Part shown: positions 1 through 6,821 of the stretch, piece by piece
How the letters are laid out: each line of letters opens with the position of its first letter
Numbering within the stretch: position 1 is the first letter of the stretch
Source: an uncultured Anaerolineales bacterium
Lineage (GTDB): Bacteria; Chloroflexota; Anaerolineae; Anaerolineales; UBA6663
NCBI GenBank assembly: GCA_937952305.1
Contig: CALFZO010000192.1
Location: 1-14,497 of the forward strand
Reading direction: 5' to 3'
DNA length: 14,497 bases
Notes under the pieces: model-generated
The model's input: the letters and a program-made list of their open reading frames with translations, nothing else
The model's database searches: none
Told to the model about the DNA's origin: nothing
Translations under genes and position numbers: made by a program

Positions 1-693
1 TCAAGATCCTTTCAGCGGGCCGGTGTGCGCGAACCCGCGCCGGATTTTGTCGGCGGCCTGCTTGGCCGCGATGGCCACGGTGCCGGTGGGGCGCGTCGTC
101 TTGCCGTCGTCGAGCAGCCCGGTCCCGGACGTGACCGAGGCATGGTCCTCGGCCGCCAGCCGGTCCAGCTCCGGCAGGGCGCGCTTGTCGCCGATGGTGC
201 CCAGGACGCGCGCCAAGCTCCAGCGCACGAACGGGTCCGGCGAGCGCAGCGCCGCCACCAACAGCTCAACGGCGGGCGCGCCGAACTTGGTCAGCGCGAA
301 GGCCGCCTGCTGGCGGATCTCAGAGTGCGTGTCGCGCAAGGCCGCGATCAGCGGGGCCACGGCGCGCAGGTCGCGCATGGCGCCGAGCGCCTGAACGGCG
401 AGCTGGCGCACACGCAGATCGGGCACGGCCAGCGCCTGGATGAGGGCCTCCACGGCGCCCAACTGACCCAAGGCGGCGGCGGCCTGCTGCCGGACGCCCA
501 TATCCGGGTCGTCCAACAGGAGTTCGGACAGCGCGGCCACGGCCTGCGGCTCACGGTTCTCGCCCAACAGGCGCGCGGTGCGCGAGCGCACGCTGGCGTC
601 CGGGTCCTGCAGCGTCTTGATCAGGTAGTCGAAGTACTTGTCCCAGGCTTTTTGCTCGTCGAGGGAGCCGGTGCCGCGTTTTTGAGGTTGCAT
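1..693 (-). CDS. HEAT-repeat (PBS-lyase-like) protein
   Basis: This 230-residue protein is built almost entirely from short helical repeats. Each repeat carries the HEAT/PBS-lyase pattern of a V-R core followed by A-A-x-A-L-G; examples are VRQQAAAALGQLG, VRQLAVQALGAM, IRQQAAFALTKFG and VRWSLARVLGTIG. About five or six repeats cover residues 20-190. A polar, Gly/Thr-rich stretch and a basic helix follow to the C-terminus. Such proteins are usually protein-protein scaffolds or partners of phycobilin-lyase-like enzymes; no catalytic motif is visible, so a binding role is inferred. There is no signal peptide or membrane segment. The ATG at 693 is chosen because GAGAG lies about 5 nt upstream. A further in-frame ATG 13 codons upstream overlaps the -10 box and cannot be read from that promoter. 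The stop is complete at positions 1-3. The gene is divergent from the gene at 821. The fold is confident; the partner is unknown. Confidence 0.9.
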   Translation of the reverse strand: MQPQKRGTGSLDEQKAWDKYFDYLIKTLQDPDASVRSRTARLLGENREPQAVAALSELLLDDPDMGVRQQAAAALGQLGAVEALIQALAVPDLRVRQLAVQALGAMRDLRAVAPLIAALRDTHSEIRQQAAFALTKFGAPAVELLVAALRSPDPFVRWSLARVLGTIGDKRALPELDRLAAEDHASVTSGTGLLDDGKTTRPTGTVAIAAKQAADKIRRGFAHTGPLKGS

Positions 694-730
694 GGTTCTC
701 TCGGGGATGAGATACGCCGACCGTGTGGTC

Positions 731-736
731 ATTATA
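731..736 (-). promoter_or_regulatory. -10 box for the HEAT-repeat gene
   Basis: On the minus strand this is a perfect TATAAT, 37 nt upstream of the ATG at 693. It predicts a short leader of about 30 nt containing the GAGAG ribosome site. The -35 region is weak: TGCCGC lies at a 17-nt spacing. Together with the plus-strand box at 809-814 it makes 694-820 a compact divergent promoter region. Confidence 0.55.
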
Positions 737-786
737 CCTTGGCGCCGCGCCAGGCGGCACAATCCTTGCATCCTGGATGGCCTGAG

Positions 787-814
787 TTGCGCACCGTCGA
801 GCGTGCTCTATAAT
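787..814 (+). promoter_or_regulatory. Promoter for the 821 gene, probably leaderless
   Basis: TTGCGC (787-792), a 16-nt spacer and a perfect TATAAT (809-814) form a sigma-70-type promoter. The ATG at 821 begins only 6 nt after the box, where transcription would be expected to start. No Shine-Dalgarno sequence can fit, so a leaderless mRNA is predicted. Confidence 0.6.
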
Positions 815-820
815 CCGATC

Positions 821-3310
821 ATGCCCTCGCGCCTAGAAGCCGATATCGTCTATCTCAACCTCGCCGGCGGGCGGCCGCTGCCTGAAGACCCGCCCGGCCT
901 GGCCACCTTTGTGGCCCCGCGCAAGGCGGCCCGGGGCCGCGAACGCGACACCGTGTTCCTGTGCCTGAGCCTGCGGGCGCGGGCGCCGCTGCCGGCTGGC
1001 CGCACGGCTGAGCTCAGCGCGGAACTGTTGCAGCTGGCCGCGTCCACGTTCTTCGGCGTCCCCGGCTCCATCACGGCCGCCGCCCGCCAGGCGCTGGCCG
1101 CCGTCAACCAGCGCCTGCTGGAAGGCAATCTGCGCGAGGGCGCGCCGGTGCAGGGCGGCCTGATCTGCGCGGCCCTGCGCGGCGACGACTTCTACGCCGT
1201 CCAGTGCGGGCCGGGCAGCCTGGTGGCCGCCCACACTACCGCCACGGAACGCTTCCCGGCCACAGCGGGCCGGCCCTTGGGTCTGAGCGACGTCCTCGAG
1301 ACCCAGTACTTCCACACCAAGGTCGCGGCCGGCGAATACCTGGCGCTCAGCCCGGCCGCCAGCTGGACCGACAGCGCCCTGGCCGGCCTGGGTGAGTTGG
1401 TCACCTTAAGCAGCGCGGCCGAACGCCTGAGCCAGGCCGCAGGCGGAGACGTGTTGGCGCTGGTGGCGCGCCTGGAGCCGGAAGGCAGTCTGGCGAACAC
1501 GCCAGCCTCCCCAGCCGGCGCCGCGCCCAGCGCCTTCGCGCTGCCGTCGCTGGCCGGCGTGGCCGAACGGCTGCGCCGGCCCGCTCGGACCGAGCCTGAA
1601 CCCAGGCCGGAACCCGCCTCAGCGGAGACGGCCTCCCCAGCCGGCCTGCCTGACCTGGCCGCCGCACCGACCCAGGCCGCGCCCGAGCCCGGCCCGGCGT
1701 CGCCTGAGACGCCCGCACCGGCAGCCAGCGAAGCCGCGCCGGCTGAGACCAATTGGCAGGAGTTGCTGCGCCGCACCGAACGCTGGGCCGGCGAAACCGA
1801 TGTGGCCGCTCCGCCGGAGCCCGCCCCCGCGCCAACCTATCCCGCGCCGGCGCCGGCACCGGCGCTCAGCCAACCCGCCCAGGCCGAGGCCGACGAAATT
1901 GAGGCCGGTGAAGCCGCGGACGAGCCGGAGCCGTTTCAGCGCGAGCCGGCGCGCCGCTTCGGGGCCGGCGCCAGCGCAGTCGCTGAGCGCGCCCAGCGCG
2001 GGCTGCGCTCCTTTGGGCGCGCCTTCGGCGTGACCCTCACCGAGACCGCGCGCAGCCTGCGCCGGCTGATGGCGCGCGCCCTGCCGGAAGGCACCCTCCA
2101 AAAAGAAGGGCTGTTCACGCTGCCAGCCTCGGCCCTGATCGGCATCGCGGTCCTGATGCCGATTCTGATCGTGGCGTTGGCCGGCCTGATTTACATCCAG
2201 CGCGGCCAGGCCGAGGAATACGCACAGGCGCTGCAAGAAGCGCAGGTGGAAGTGACCAAGGGCCGCCTGGCGGCCGACCCGGTGGCCGCGCGCCCGAACT
2301 GGGAAACGGCCCTGACCTGGCTGGCGCGCGCCGAGCAGCTGCGCCCTGACCAGACCCAGGTGGCCCAGTTGCGTCTGGAAGCCCAGACCAAGCTGGACGA
2401 GCTGAATGCCACGACGCGCCTGGACTTCATCCCGCTGGTGCCGGGCGGCCTCGGGCCGGACGCGCGCCTGGAGCAGATCGTGCTGGGCGGGCGCGACGTG
2501 TACGCGCTGGACATGGGCCAGAACCGGGTCTGGCGGCTGACACCCAACACCTCCGGCGTCTACAGCGTCGACCCGGATTTCCAGTGTGCCAGCGGCGCCA
2601 TTGGCCCGGTGACGATCGGCCCGCTGATCGACATCGGCTTTGTGCCCGGCCCGAACGTGCGCGACGGCGACGCCGTGATCGCCCTGGACAGCCTGGGCGC
2701 GCTCATGTACTGCACCCCGGGCGAGCCGCCGCTGGGCAGCTACCTGCCCAAACCGGATACCGGCCTGGCTCAGCCGGTGGCCATGGAACTCTTCGGCGAC
2801 AGCCTGTACGTGCTGGACGTGGGCCGCAACCAGATCTGGCAGTACCCGGGCACGGGCGGCGTCTTCAACCAACCGGCCAGCGGGTACTTCAGCAGCGTCG
2901 TGTACGACCTCAAGGACGTCGTCGAGTTCACCATCGCCGGCGGCGACCTGATGCTGCTGCGCAAGGACGGCCGGCTCTCGGTCTGCAGCCGCGCCCAGGC
3001 CTTCGACACCGCCACCTGCCTGGAGACGGCGCAGTACACAGACCAGCGCCCGGGCCGCACCGGCGGCGACCGCCTGGCCGACCTGACCGCACCGAGGCGG
3101 CTGGTATACGACCAGCCCCCCGAACCGTCGCTGATCGTGCTCAACCCGGAGAACAACGGCCTCTACCAGCTCAGCCTGAAGCTGGTCTTCACGCGCCAGT
3201 TCCAGCCGAACCAGGTCTTGGCCACGCCGATCAGCGCGGTCGCCATTGACCCGGCCAAGCGCTTCTTCGTCACCACGCGCGACGGCGTCTACGTGGCGGC
3301 CCGGCCGTGA
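821..3310 (+). CDS. PP2C-like / transmembrane / beta-propeller protein
   Basis: This is a predicted 829-residue membrane-anchored protein with four parts. Residues 1 to about 225 resemble the PP2C (PPM) phosphatase fold, with a GGLICAALRGDDFYAV strand pair at 112-127. The usual metal-binding G-D of 'NVGDSR' is replaced by CGPGS (129-133), and no early Asp-Gly metal motif is evident, so it is probably a non-catalytic pseudophosphatase. Residues 230-390 are a long Pro/Ala/Glu-rich linker. A single hydrophobic helix spans about 438-461. After a short helical stretch, residues 530-829 form repeated beta blades such as 'DVYALDMGQNRVWRL' and 'SLYVLDVGRNQIWQY', typical of six-bladed NHL/SMP-30-like propellers. 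The topology implied is a cytoplasmic N-terminus and an external propeller. The ATG at 821 is chosen over the upstream frame because the promoter ends at 814. The domain layout is confident; the function is not known. Confidence 0.85.
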   Translation: MPSRLEADIVYLNLAGGRPLPEDPPGLATFVAPRKAARGRERDTVFLCLSLRARAPLPAGRTAELSAELLQLAASTFFGVPGSITAAARQALAAVNQRLLEGNLREGAPVQGGLICAALRGDDFYAVQCGPGSLVAAHTTATERFPATAGRPLGLSDVLETQYFHTKVAAGEYLALSPAASWTDSALAGLGELVTLSSAAERLSQAAGGDVLALVARLEPEGSLANTPASPAGAAPSAFALPSLAGVAERLRRPARTEPEPRPEPASAETASPAGLPDLAAAPTQAAPEPGPASPETPAPAASEAAPAETNWQELLRRTERWAGETDVAAPPEPAPAPTYPAPAPAPALSQPAQAEADEIEAGEAADEPEPFQREPARRFGAGASAVAERAQRGLRSFGRAFGVTLTETARSLRRLMARALPEGTLQKEGLFTLPASALIGIAVLMPILIVALAGLIYIQRGQAEEYAQALQEAQVEVTKGRLAADPVAARPNWETALTWLARAEQLRPDQTQVAQLRLEAQTKLDELNATTRLDFIPLVPGGLGPDARLEQIVLGGRDVYALDMGQNRVWRLTPNTSGVYSVDPDFQCASGAIGPVTIGPLIDIGFVPGPNVRDGDAVIALDSLGALMYCTPGEPPLGSYLPKPDTGLAQPVAMELFGDSLYVLDVGRNQIWQYPGTGGVFNQPASGYFSSVVYDLKDVVEFTIAGGDLMLLRKDGRLSVCSRAQAFDTATCLETAQYTDQRPGRTGGDRLADLTAPRRLVYDQPPEPSLIVLNPENNGLYQLSLKLVFTRQFQPNQVLATPISAVAIDPAKRFFVTTRDGVYVAARP

Positions 3311-3319
3311 GCGCGGCTC

Positions 3320-3348
3320 TTGCCACTTCTCCCTGCGCCGACTAGAAT
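3320..3348 (+). promoter_or_regulatory. Promoter for the CoaE-GNAT gene
   Basis: TTGCCA (3320-3325), a 17-nt spacer and TAGAAT (3343-3348) give a near-consensus sigma-70 promoter in the short gap after the stop at 3310. Transcription would start near 3355, leaving a leader of about 23 nt with GAGAG (3369-3373) ahead of the ATG at 3378. The kinase gene can therefore be expressed independently of the upstream gene. Confidence 0.6.
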
Positions 3349-3377
3349 CCGCGGCACCCTTCTCGGCTGAGAGACAG

Positions 3378-4529
3378 ATGAGCAATCGCTGGCCCGGCAA
3401 GTACGTCATCGCCCTGACGGGCAACATCGGCACCGGCAAGAGCGTGGTGCGCAAGATGCTGGAGCATCTGGGCGCGTTCAGCATCGACGCCGACGCCCTC
3501 TCGCACCAGGCCCTGGCCAAAGGCGGGCCCGCGTACGCGGCCGTCGTCAAGACCTTTGGCGAGTGGATTCTGACGCCCGAGGGCGAGGTCAACCGTGCGC
3601 GCCTGGGCCGGCTGGTGTTCGCCGACCCGGAGGCGCTGGCGCGGCTGGAGGCCCTCATCCACCCGTTCGTGCGCCAGGCCGTGGACATCCTGATTAAGCG
3701 TGCCAAGGCCCCGGTGGCCGTCATCGAAGCCATCAAGATCATCGAGAGCGGCACGGCCCAGGATTGTGACGCGCTGTGGGTGGTGCACGTGCCGGAGGCC
3801 GTGCAGGAGCTGCGGCTGGTGGAGAAGCGCAAGCTGAGCGCGGCCGAGGCCCGCCAACGCATCGCGGCCCAGCCGCCGCAGGCCGATAAGCTCAAGGCGG
3901 CGACGCTGGTCATCGACAACAGCGGCTCGTTCGAGGACACCTGGACCCAGGTGCAGGCCGCCTTCAACAAGCTCGGCGCCGCCGCGCCGGCGGCACCCGA
4001 ACCAACCCCGGCCGCGCCCGGCCCGGCCGGCACGCCAACGCTGCGCGTGCGGCGCGGCAAGCCCAGCGATGCCGGCGTGATCGCCGAGTTCATCAAGCAG
4101 GCCACCAACGGCCAGCGGGCGCTGACGCGCGGTGACGTGATCGCGGCCTTCGGCGACAAGGCCTACATGGTGGCCGATTACGACGGCAAGCTCGGCGCCC
4201 TGGCCGGCTTCAAAGTCGAGAACCTGGTCGCGCGCATCGACGAGGTCTACCTGCGGCCGGGCCTGGCCCTGGAGACCGTGGCCAGCCCGCTCTTCGAGGC
4301 GGTGGAGAACGCGTCCAAAGAACTGCAGTGCGAGGCTGCGCTGCTGTTCTTCCCGCTCAGCCTGGCGCCGGCCGCCGCTCAGGCCCTGGCCGGCAACGGC
4401 TACGCGCCGCTGGCGCCGGAGAAATTGGGCGTGGACGCCTGGCGCGAGGCGGCCAAGGAGAGCATGCCAGCCGGGACCGGCATGTTGTGGAAGAAACTTC
4501 GCGAGGACCGGGTGCTCCGGCCCGTCTGA
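3378..4529 (+). CDS. coaE: Dephospho-CoA kinase fused to a GNAT-like domain
   Basis: Residues 1 to about 200 are a dephospho-CoA kinase, which phosphorylates the 3'-hydroxyl of dephospho-CoA with ATP, the last step of coenzyme A synthesis. Visible are the P-loop GNIGTGKS (15-22), the IDAD motif (36-39), 'IHPFVR' (94-99), a variant 'IPLLFE' segment reading VIEAIKIIESG, the lid segment 'SAAEARQRIAAQP', and 'VIDNSGS' near 178-184. An Ala/Pro-rich linker (about 200-220) joins a second domain (221 to about 376). This domain starts 'LRVRRGKPSDAGVIAEFI', like a GNAT acetyltransferase. The acyl-CoA loop (R/Q-x-x-G-x-G/A) is degenerate here (YLRPGLALETV), so acetyltransferase activity is doubtful. The total is 383 residues, against roughly 200 for a stand-alone CoaE. 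The start is supported by the GAGAG site 4 nt upstream. The next gene begins 15 nt downstream. The kinase call is firm; the role of the second domain is open. Confidence 0.9.
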   Translation: MSNRWPGKYVIALTGNIGTGKSVVRKMLEHLGAFSIDADALSHQALAKGGPAYAAVVKTFGEWILTPEGEVNRARLGRLVFADPEALARLEALIHPFVRQAVDILIKRAKAPVAVIEAIKIIESGTAQDCDALWVVHVPEAVQELRLVEKRKLSAAEARQRIAAQPPQADKLKAATLVIDNSGSFEDTWTQVQAAFNKLGAAAPAAPEPTPAAPGPAGTPTLRVRRGKPSDAGVIAEFIKQATNGQRALTRGDVIAAFGDKAYMVADYDGKLGALAGFKVENLVARIDEVYLRPGLALETVASPLFEAVENASKELQCEAALLFFPLSLAPAAAQALAGNGYAPLAPEKLGVDAWREAAKESMPAGTGMLWKKLREDRVLRPV

Positions 4530-4544
4530 GATAGGAACCGCGTC

Positions 4545-4775
4545 ATGAGCAAGCTGATCGACTGGGTCAAGAGCCATCCGCGCCTGACCGCCTGGGTTGT
4601 GCTGGCGCTGGGCATGAACGCCATCGTCGTCTACGAGGCCCGCGACGTGGGCCTGCAGACCGGCCAATGGGCGGCGCTGGTGGTCGCCACCACGCTGGTG
4701 GCCGGGTTGTGCGTGTGGATCATCGGCTGGGAGGACGACGACGAGGACGAGCCAGCCGACGCGCCGAAGTCCTGA
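4545..4775 (+). CDS. Small membrane protein with acidic tail
   Basis: This is a 76-residue hypothetical protein. A basic N-terminal stretch (MSKLIDWVKSHPR) precedes two hydrophobic helices, about 14-30 and 41-61. The protein ends in a strongly acidic cytoplasmic-type tail, WEDDDEDEPADAPKS. No catalytic or metal motif is present and I do not recognise a named family. An AGGA about 10 nt upstream supports the ATG. Only 15 nt separate it from the CoaE-GNAT stop, so the two genes are probably co-transcribed. Two stem-loops follow the stop and would end the transcript. The codon use and GC-rich composition match the neighbours. It is a real gene on spacing and composition; its function is unknown. 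Confidence 0.75.
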   Translation: MSKLIDWVKSHPRLTAWVVLALGMNAIVVYEARDVGLQTGQWAALVVATTLVAGLCVWIIGWEDDDEDEPADAPKS

Positions 4776-4801
4776 GCGCGCGGCGGGGACGTGACACCCC
4801 T

Positions 4802-4827
4802 ACGGGGCGGCCGGGCGGCCGCCCCGT
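4802..4827. terminator. Strong GC stem-loop after the 4775 stop
   Basis: ACGGGGCGGCC pairs perfectly with GGCCGCCCCGT (11 bp) around a 4-nt GGGC loop. It lies 27 nt past the stop of the small membrane protein and between converging genes. Only a weak T content (TTGACGTT) follows, so efficiency as a classic rho-independent terminator is uncertain. Confidence 0.6.
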
Positions 4828-4847
4828 TGACGTTAACGGTTAGAGCC

Positions 4848-4878
4848 GGTGCCCCGCGCTGGCGCCGCGCGGGACACC
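4848..4878. terminator. Second stem-loop between convergent genes
   Basis: GGTG-c-CCCGCGC pairs with GCGCGGG-a-CACC, giving 11 bp with one mismatch around a 7-nt loop. It lies 29 nt downstream of the stop of the leftward DoxX-like gene (4907). It could terminate that transcript, or act with the 4802-4827 hairpin as a two-way barrier. There is no poly-T run. Confidence 0.45.
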
Positions 4879-4906
4879 GCCTCCGCAAAGAAGCGCCCAG
4901 GCTGAC

Positions 4907-5416
4907 TCAGCCCGGGCCGGGCTTCTCGGCCAGGCGCGCGATCTCGGGGTCGGCCACCAGGTCACCGCCGCGCACCGTCGCCCCGATGACCACGGCCGCG
5001 CTGACCAGCACCAGGTTCTTGATGATGTACTGGCCCTCGAGGGTCGGCGCGATCGGCACGACCGTGAACGTCTCGGCCGGGAAGAAGAAGAGCGGCGTAA
5101 CCGTGCCCACCATCTGGGCGATCAGCAGCAGCAACGTGGCGCGCATGAACCAGCCCGTGATCAGACCCAGGCCGATCAGGCTCTCCCAGGCCGCCAGGAT
5201 GAACAGGCTGACGGCGGGCGGGATCAACCCGAAGGTCAACACCTCGATCGTGCGCGTGGCCAGGTCCTGCGCCGGGCTGAGGCCGGGGAAGAACTTGAGC
5301 ACACCGAACCACAGAAACACGACGCCCAGACTGATGCGCAGGGCCGCCACGCCATAGCGCGCCATCCAGCGCGTGAGCCGGACATCCACCGTCTTAATCC
5401 AAGTGACCGCCTGCAT
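4907..5416 (-). CDS. DoxX/DUF417 (YkgB)-like membrane protein
   Basis: This 169-residue integral membrane protein has four hydrophobic segments at about 22-41, 66-88, 92-111 and 130-148. The first segment carries 'LRISLGVVFLWFGVLKFFPG', the usual opening of DoxX-superfamily proteins. The later GQYIIKNLVLVSAA is typical of the DUF417/YkgB branch. The superfamily is linked to quinone- or thiol-related redox processes in some members; nothing here fixes a substrate. The ATG at 5416 is preferred because AGGAG lies 6-7 nt upstream; the longer open frame to 5485 has no such support. The gene stands alone, convergent with the 4545 gene and divergent from the patatin gene. A tentative promoter is TTGCCG (5481-5476) with TAGACT (5460-5455), but the 15-nt spacing is short. 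Confidence 0.85.
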   Translation of the reverse strand: MQAVTWIKTVDVRLTRWMARYGVAALRISLGVVFLWFGVLKFFPGLSPAQDLATRTIEVLTFGLIPPAVSLFILAAWESLIGLGLITGWFMRATLLLLIAQMVGTVTPLFFFPAETFTVVPIAPTLEGQYIIKNLVLVSAAVVIGATVRGGDLVADPEIARLAEKPGPG

Positions 5417-5559
5417 CCCAAACTCCTTTCCAGTGAGCGCACCGCCTGGAGGAGAGTCTACCGCCTCCGCCGCGCCGGCAACCATTGATTCGCGCTATCA
5501 CGCGCACAGGACCGGCTTATGGTTGCCGGGCCGCCGACGCGAACGGGCGCCCAGGCGCT

Positions 5560-5578
5560 GCCGGCGCGTGGCGCCGGC
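5560..5578. repeat. GC hairpin in the divergent intergenic region
   Basis: GCCGGCGC and GCGCCGGC form an 8-bp perfect inverted repeat with a 3-nt loop. It sits in the 217-bp gap (5417-5633) between the leftward DoxX-like gene and the rightward patatin gene. A possible -10 (TACACT, 5591-5596) for the patatin gene begins 12 nt later. It could be an operator or a chance GC structure. Confidence 0.35.
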
Positions 5579-5633
5579 CCGGGGTTGTTGTACACTCCCA
5601 TCAGTTGCCCAGACCAGCCAGACGAGGTCCCCG

Positions 5634-6485
5634 ATGCCCAATCTCAACAAGCGTGCCCTGGTGTTATCCGGCGGCGGCGGCCGCGGCGCCTACCATGTGG
5701 GCGTCTACAAGTACCTGGAGGAAAGAGGGCTCGAGCCCGACATCATCGTCGGCACCTCGATCGGGGCCGTGAACGGCGCCATGCTGGCGGCCGGCCTGAA
5801 CGCGGCCGACCTGGAGCGCGAGTGGCGGGGGATGACCTCCGATATGGTCCAGCGCGTGCGCCTCAACCCGCTCGAATACCTGGAGCGCCCGAGCCTGCTG
5901 GACAACAGCCCCTGGCGGGAGACGCTGGAGCGCCAGATCAACTTCCACCGCGTCCGGACCAGCGCCAAGACCTTCCTGGTCACCAGCACCGACATCCGCC
6001 GCGGCCAGCTGCGCGTCTTCCGCAACCCCGAGCTCACGGTCAAGCACATCCTGGCCTCCTGCAGCATCCCGGTGGTCTATCCGTGGACGGATCTAGACGG
6101 GGATTTGCTGTGGGACGGCGCGGTGGTGGCCAACACCCCGCTGCGGCCGGCCATCGACGAGGGCGCCGAAGAGATCTTCGTGGTGCTGCTCTCGCCGGCC
6201 GGCGCTCGTGAATTGCCGCCCCCGCCGAACCTGCTGGATGCCGCCGCCCACGCCTTCGACATGGCGCTGCTGGCCTCGTTCGAGGTCGACTTGAAGATGC
6301 TCGAGAAGGTCAACCGGCGCGTGCGCGAGGGCCGTGACGCCAGCGGCCATCACGTCGTCAACGTGCGCGTCATCGCGCCGAGCGAGAACATCCCGGCGGC
6401 CTGGATCCTGAAGTACGACCCTCAAAACACGGATTATCTGATCAAGCTCGGGTATGAGGATGCCAGGCGGATGGTGGGCCAGTGA
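5634..6485 (+). CDS. Patatin-like phospholipase
   Basis: This 283-residue protein is a bacterial patatin-family serine lipase or acyl hydrolase using a Ser-Asp dyad. The oxyanion loop GGGGRGAY lies at 13-20, the nucleophile elbow GTSIG at 40-44 (Ser42), and the catalytic Asp motif W-D-G-A at 160-163 (Asp161). The segment 'HILASCSIPVVYPW' between them is also typical of the family. There is no signal peptide or membrane helix, so it probably acts in the cytoplasm or at the inner face of the membrane on phospholipid or other ester substrates. The ATG at 5634 is chosen because the protein then begins, as usual, six residues before the first beta strand; GAGG lies about 6 nt upstream. All catalytic residues are present. 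The exact lipid substrate cannot be told. The gene is monocistronic: no plus-strand gene follows. Confidence 0.93.
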   Translation: MPNLNKRALVLSGGGGRGAYHVGVYKYLEERGLEPDIIVGTSIGAVNGAMLAAGLNAADLEREWRGMTSDMVQRVRLNPLEYLERPSLLDNSPWRETLERQINFHRVRTSAKTFLVTSTDIRRGQLRVFRNPELTVKHILASCSIPVVYPWTDLDGDLLWDGAVVANTPLRPAIDEGAEEIFVVLLSPAGARELPPPPNLLDAAAHAFDMALLASFEVDLKMLEKVNRRVREGRDASGHHVVNVRVIAPSENIPAAWILKYDPQNTDYLIKLGYEDARRMVGQ

Positions 6486-6522
6486 AGTCACGTCGCCCTG
6501 GATCCGCCCAATGGCCACCGCG

Positions 6523-6681
6523 CACGACTCTTTGCGGGTAATGGGCCGCGAATTTCAGGGCCCTCCAGCCGCCGCCTGAAATCCCGACTACCAGCGCCCG
6601 GAGCAGGTCGAGGCCGTCAAACACCTCGTCGGCCCAATCGGCATTGGCGGGCAGCCGGCGGTTGCCACACCCCGGGATCCC
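6523..6681 (-). pseudogene. Alpha/beta-hydrolase remnant
   Basis: The 336-bp gap between the patatin gene and the thioredoxin-like gene holds no intact gene. On the minus strand one frame reads 'GIPG', then 'NADWADEVFDGLDLLRA', then 'LVVGISGGGWRALKFAA' and 'HYPQRVV'. This matches the middle of esterase-type alpha/beta hydrolases (D-I-P-G, then A-D-W-x-x-x-V-x-D-x-L, then V-V-G-I-S-x-G-G-W nucleophile elbow, then Y-P-E-R-V). The nucleophile Ser codon is at 6579-6577. A stop lies in frame just upstream (near 6726). The oxyanion region, catalytic Asp and His, and most of the C-terminus are missing. The frame then runs into the end of the patatin gene. I read it as a decayed fragment; chance resemblance cannot be excluded. 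Confidence 0.5.
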
Positions 6682-6783
6682 GCGCGTGCTGGCGGTGGTG
6701 TGATCGCCCGATTGATATGGCCTTCACTGATGCGCCGGACGGCCGGCCCGCCGCGCACCGGCGGTCAACTCGCTCCGCCAGAG

Positions 6784-6821
6784 GGTCACGCCGCGCCCCC
6801 ACCTTCTGTGCCGTCGTGACC
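6784..6821 (-). terminator. Possible stem-loop after the last thioredoxin gene
   Basis: GGTCACG (6821-6815 read on the minus strand) pairs with CGTGACC (6790-6784), a perfect 7-bp stem. The pairing can extend by GAG/CTC if one base bulges. The loop is 24 nt. It starts directly at the stop codon of the last gene in the ArsR operon. There is no T-run, so it is a weak terminator candidate. Confidence 0.3.

Noticed and set aside
1619..4159. Very long open frame on the minus strand (846 codons)
   Set aside because: It lies opposite two well-supported plus-strand genes, has low-complexity Arg/Ala/Gly-rich translation with no family motifs, and is explained by GC-rich codon bias leaving the antisense frame open.
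6552..6582. ATTTCAGG / CCTGAAAT inverted repeat (8 bp, 15-nt loop)
   Set aside because: It falls inside the hydrolase remnant where its arms encode recognisable residues of the nucleophile elbow region, and it has no T-run; probably a coincidence of codons.
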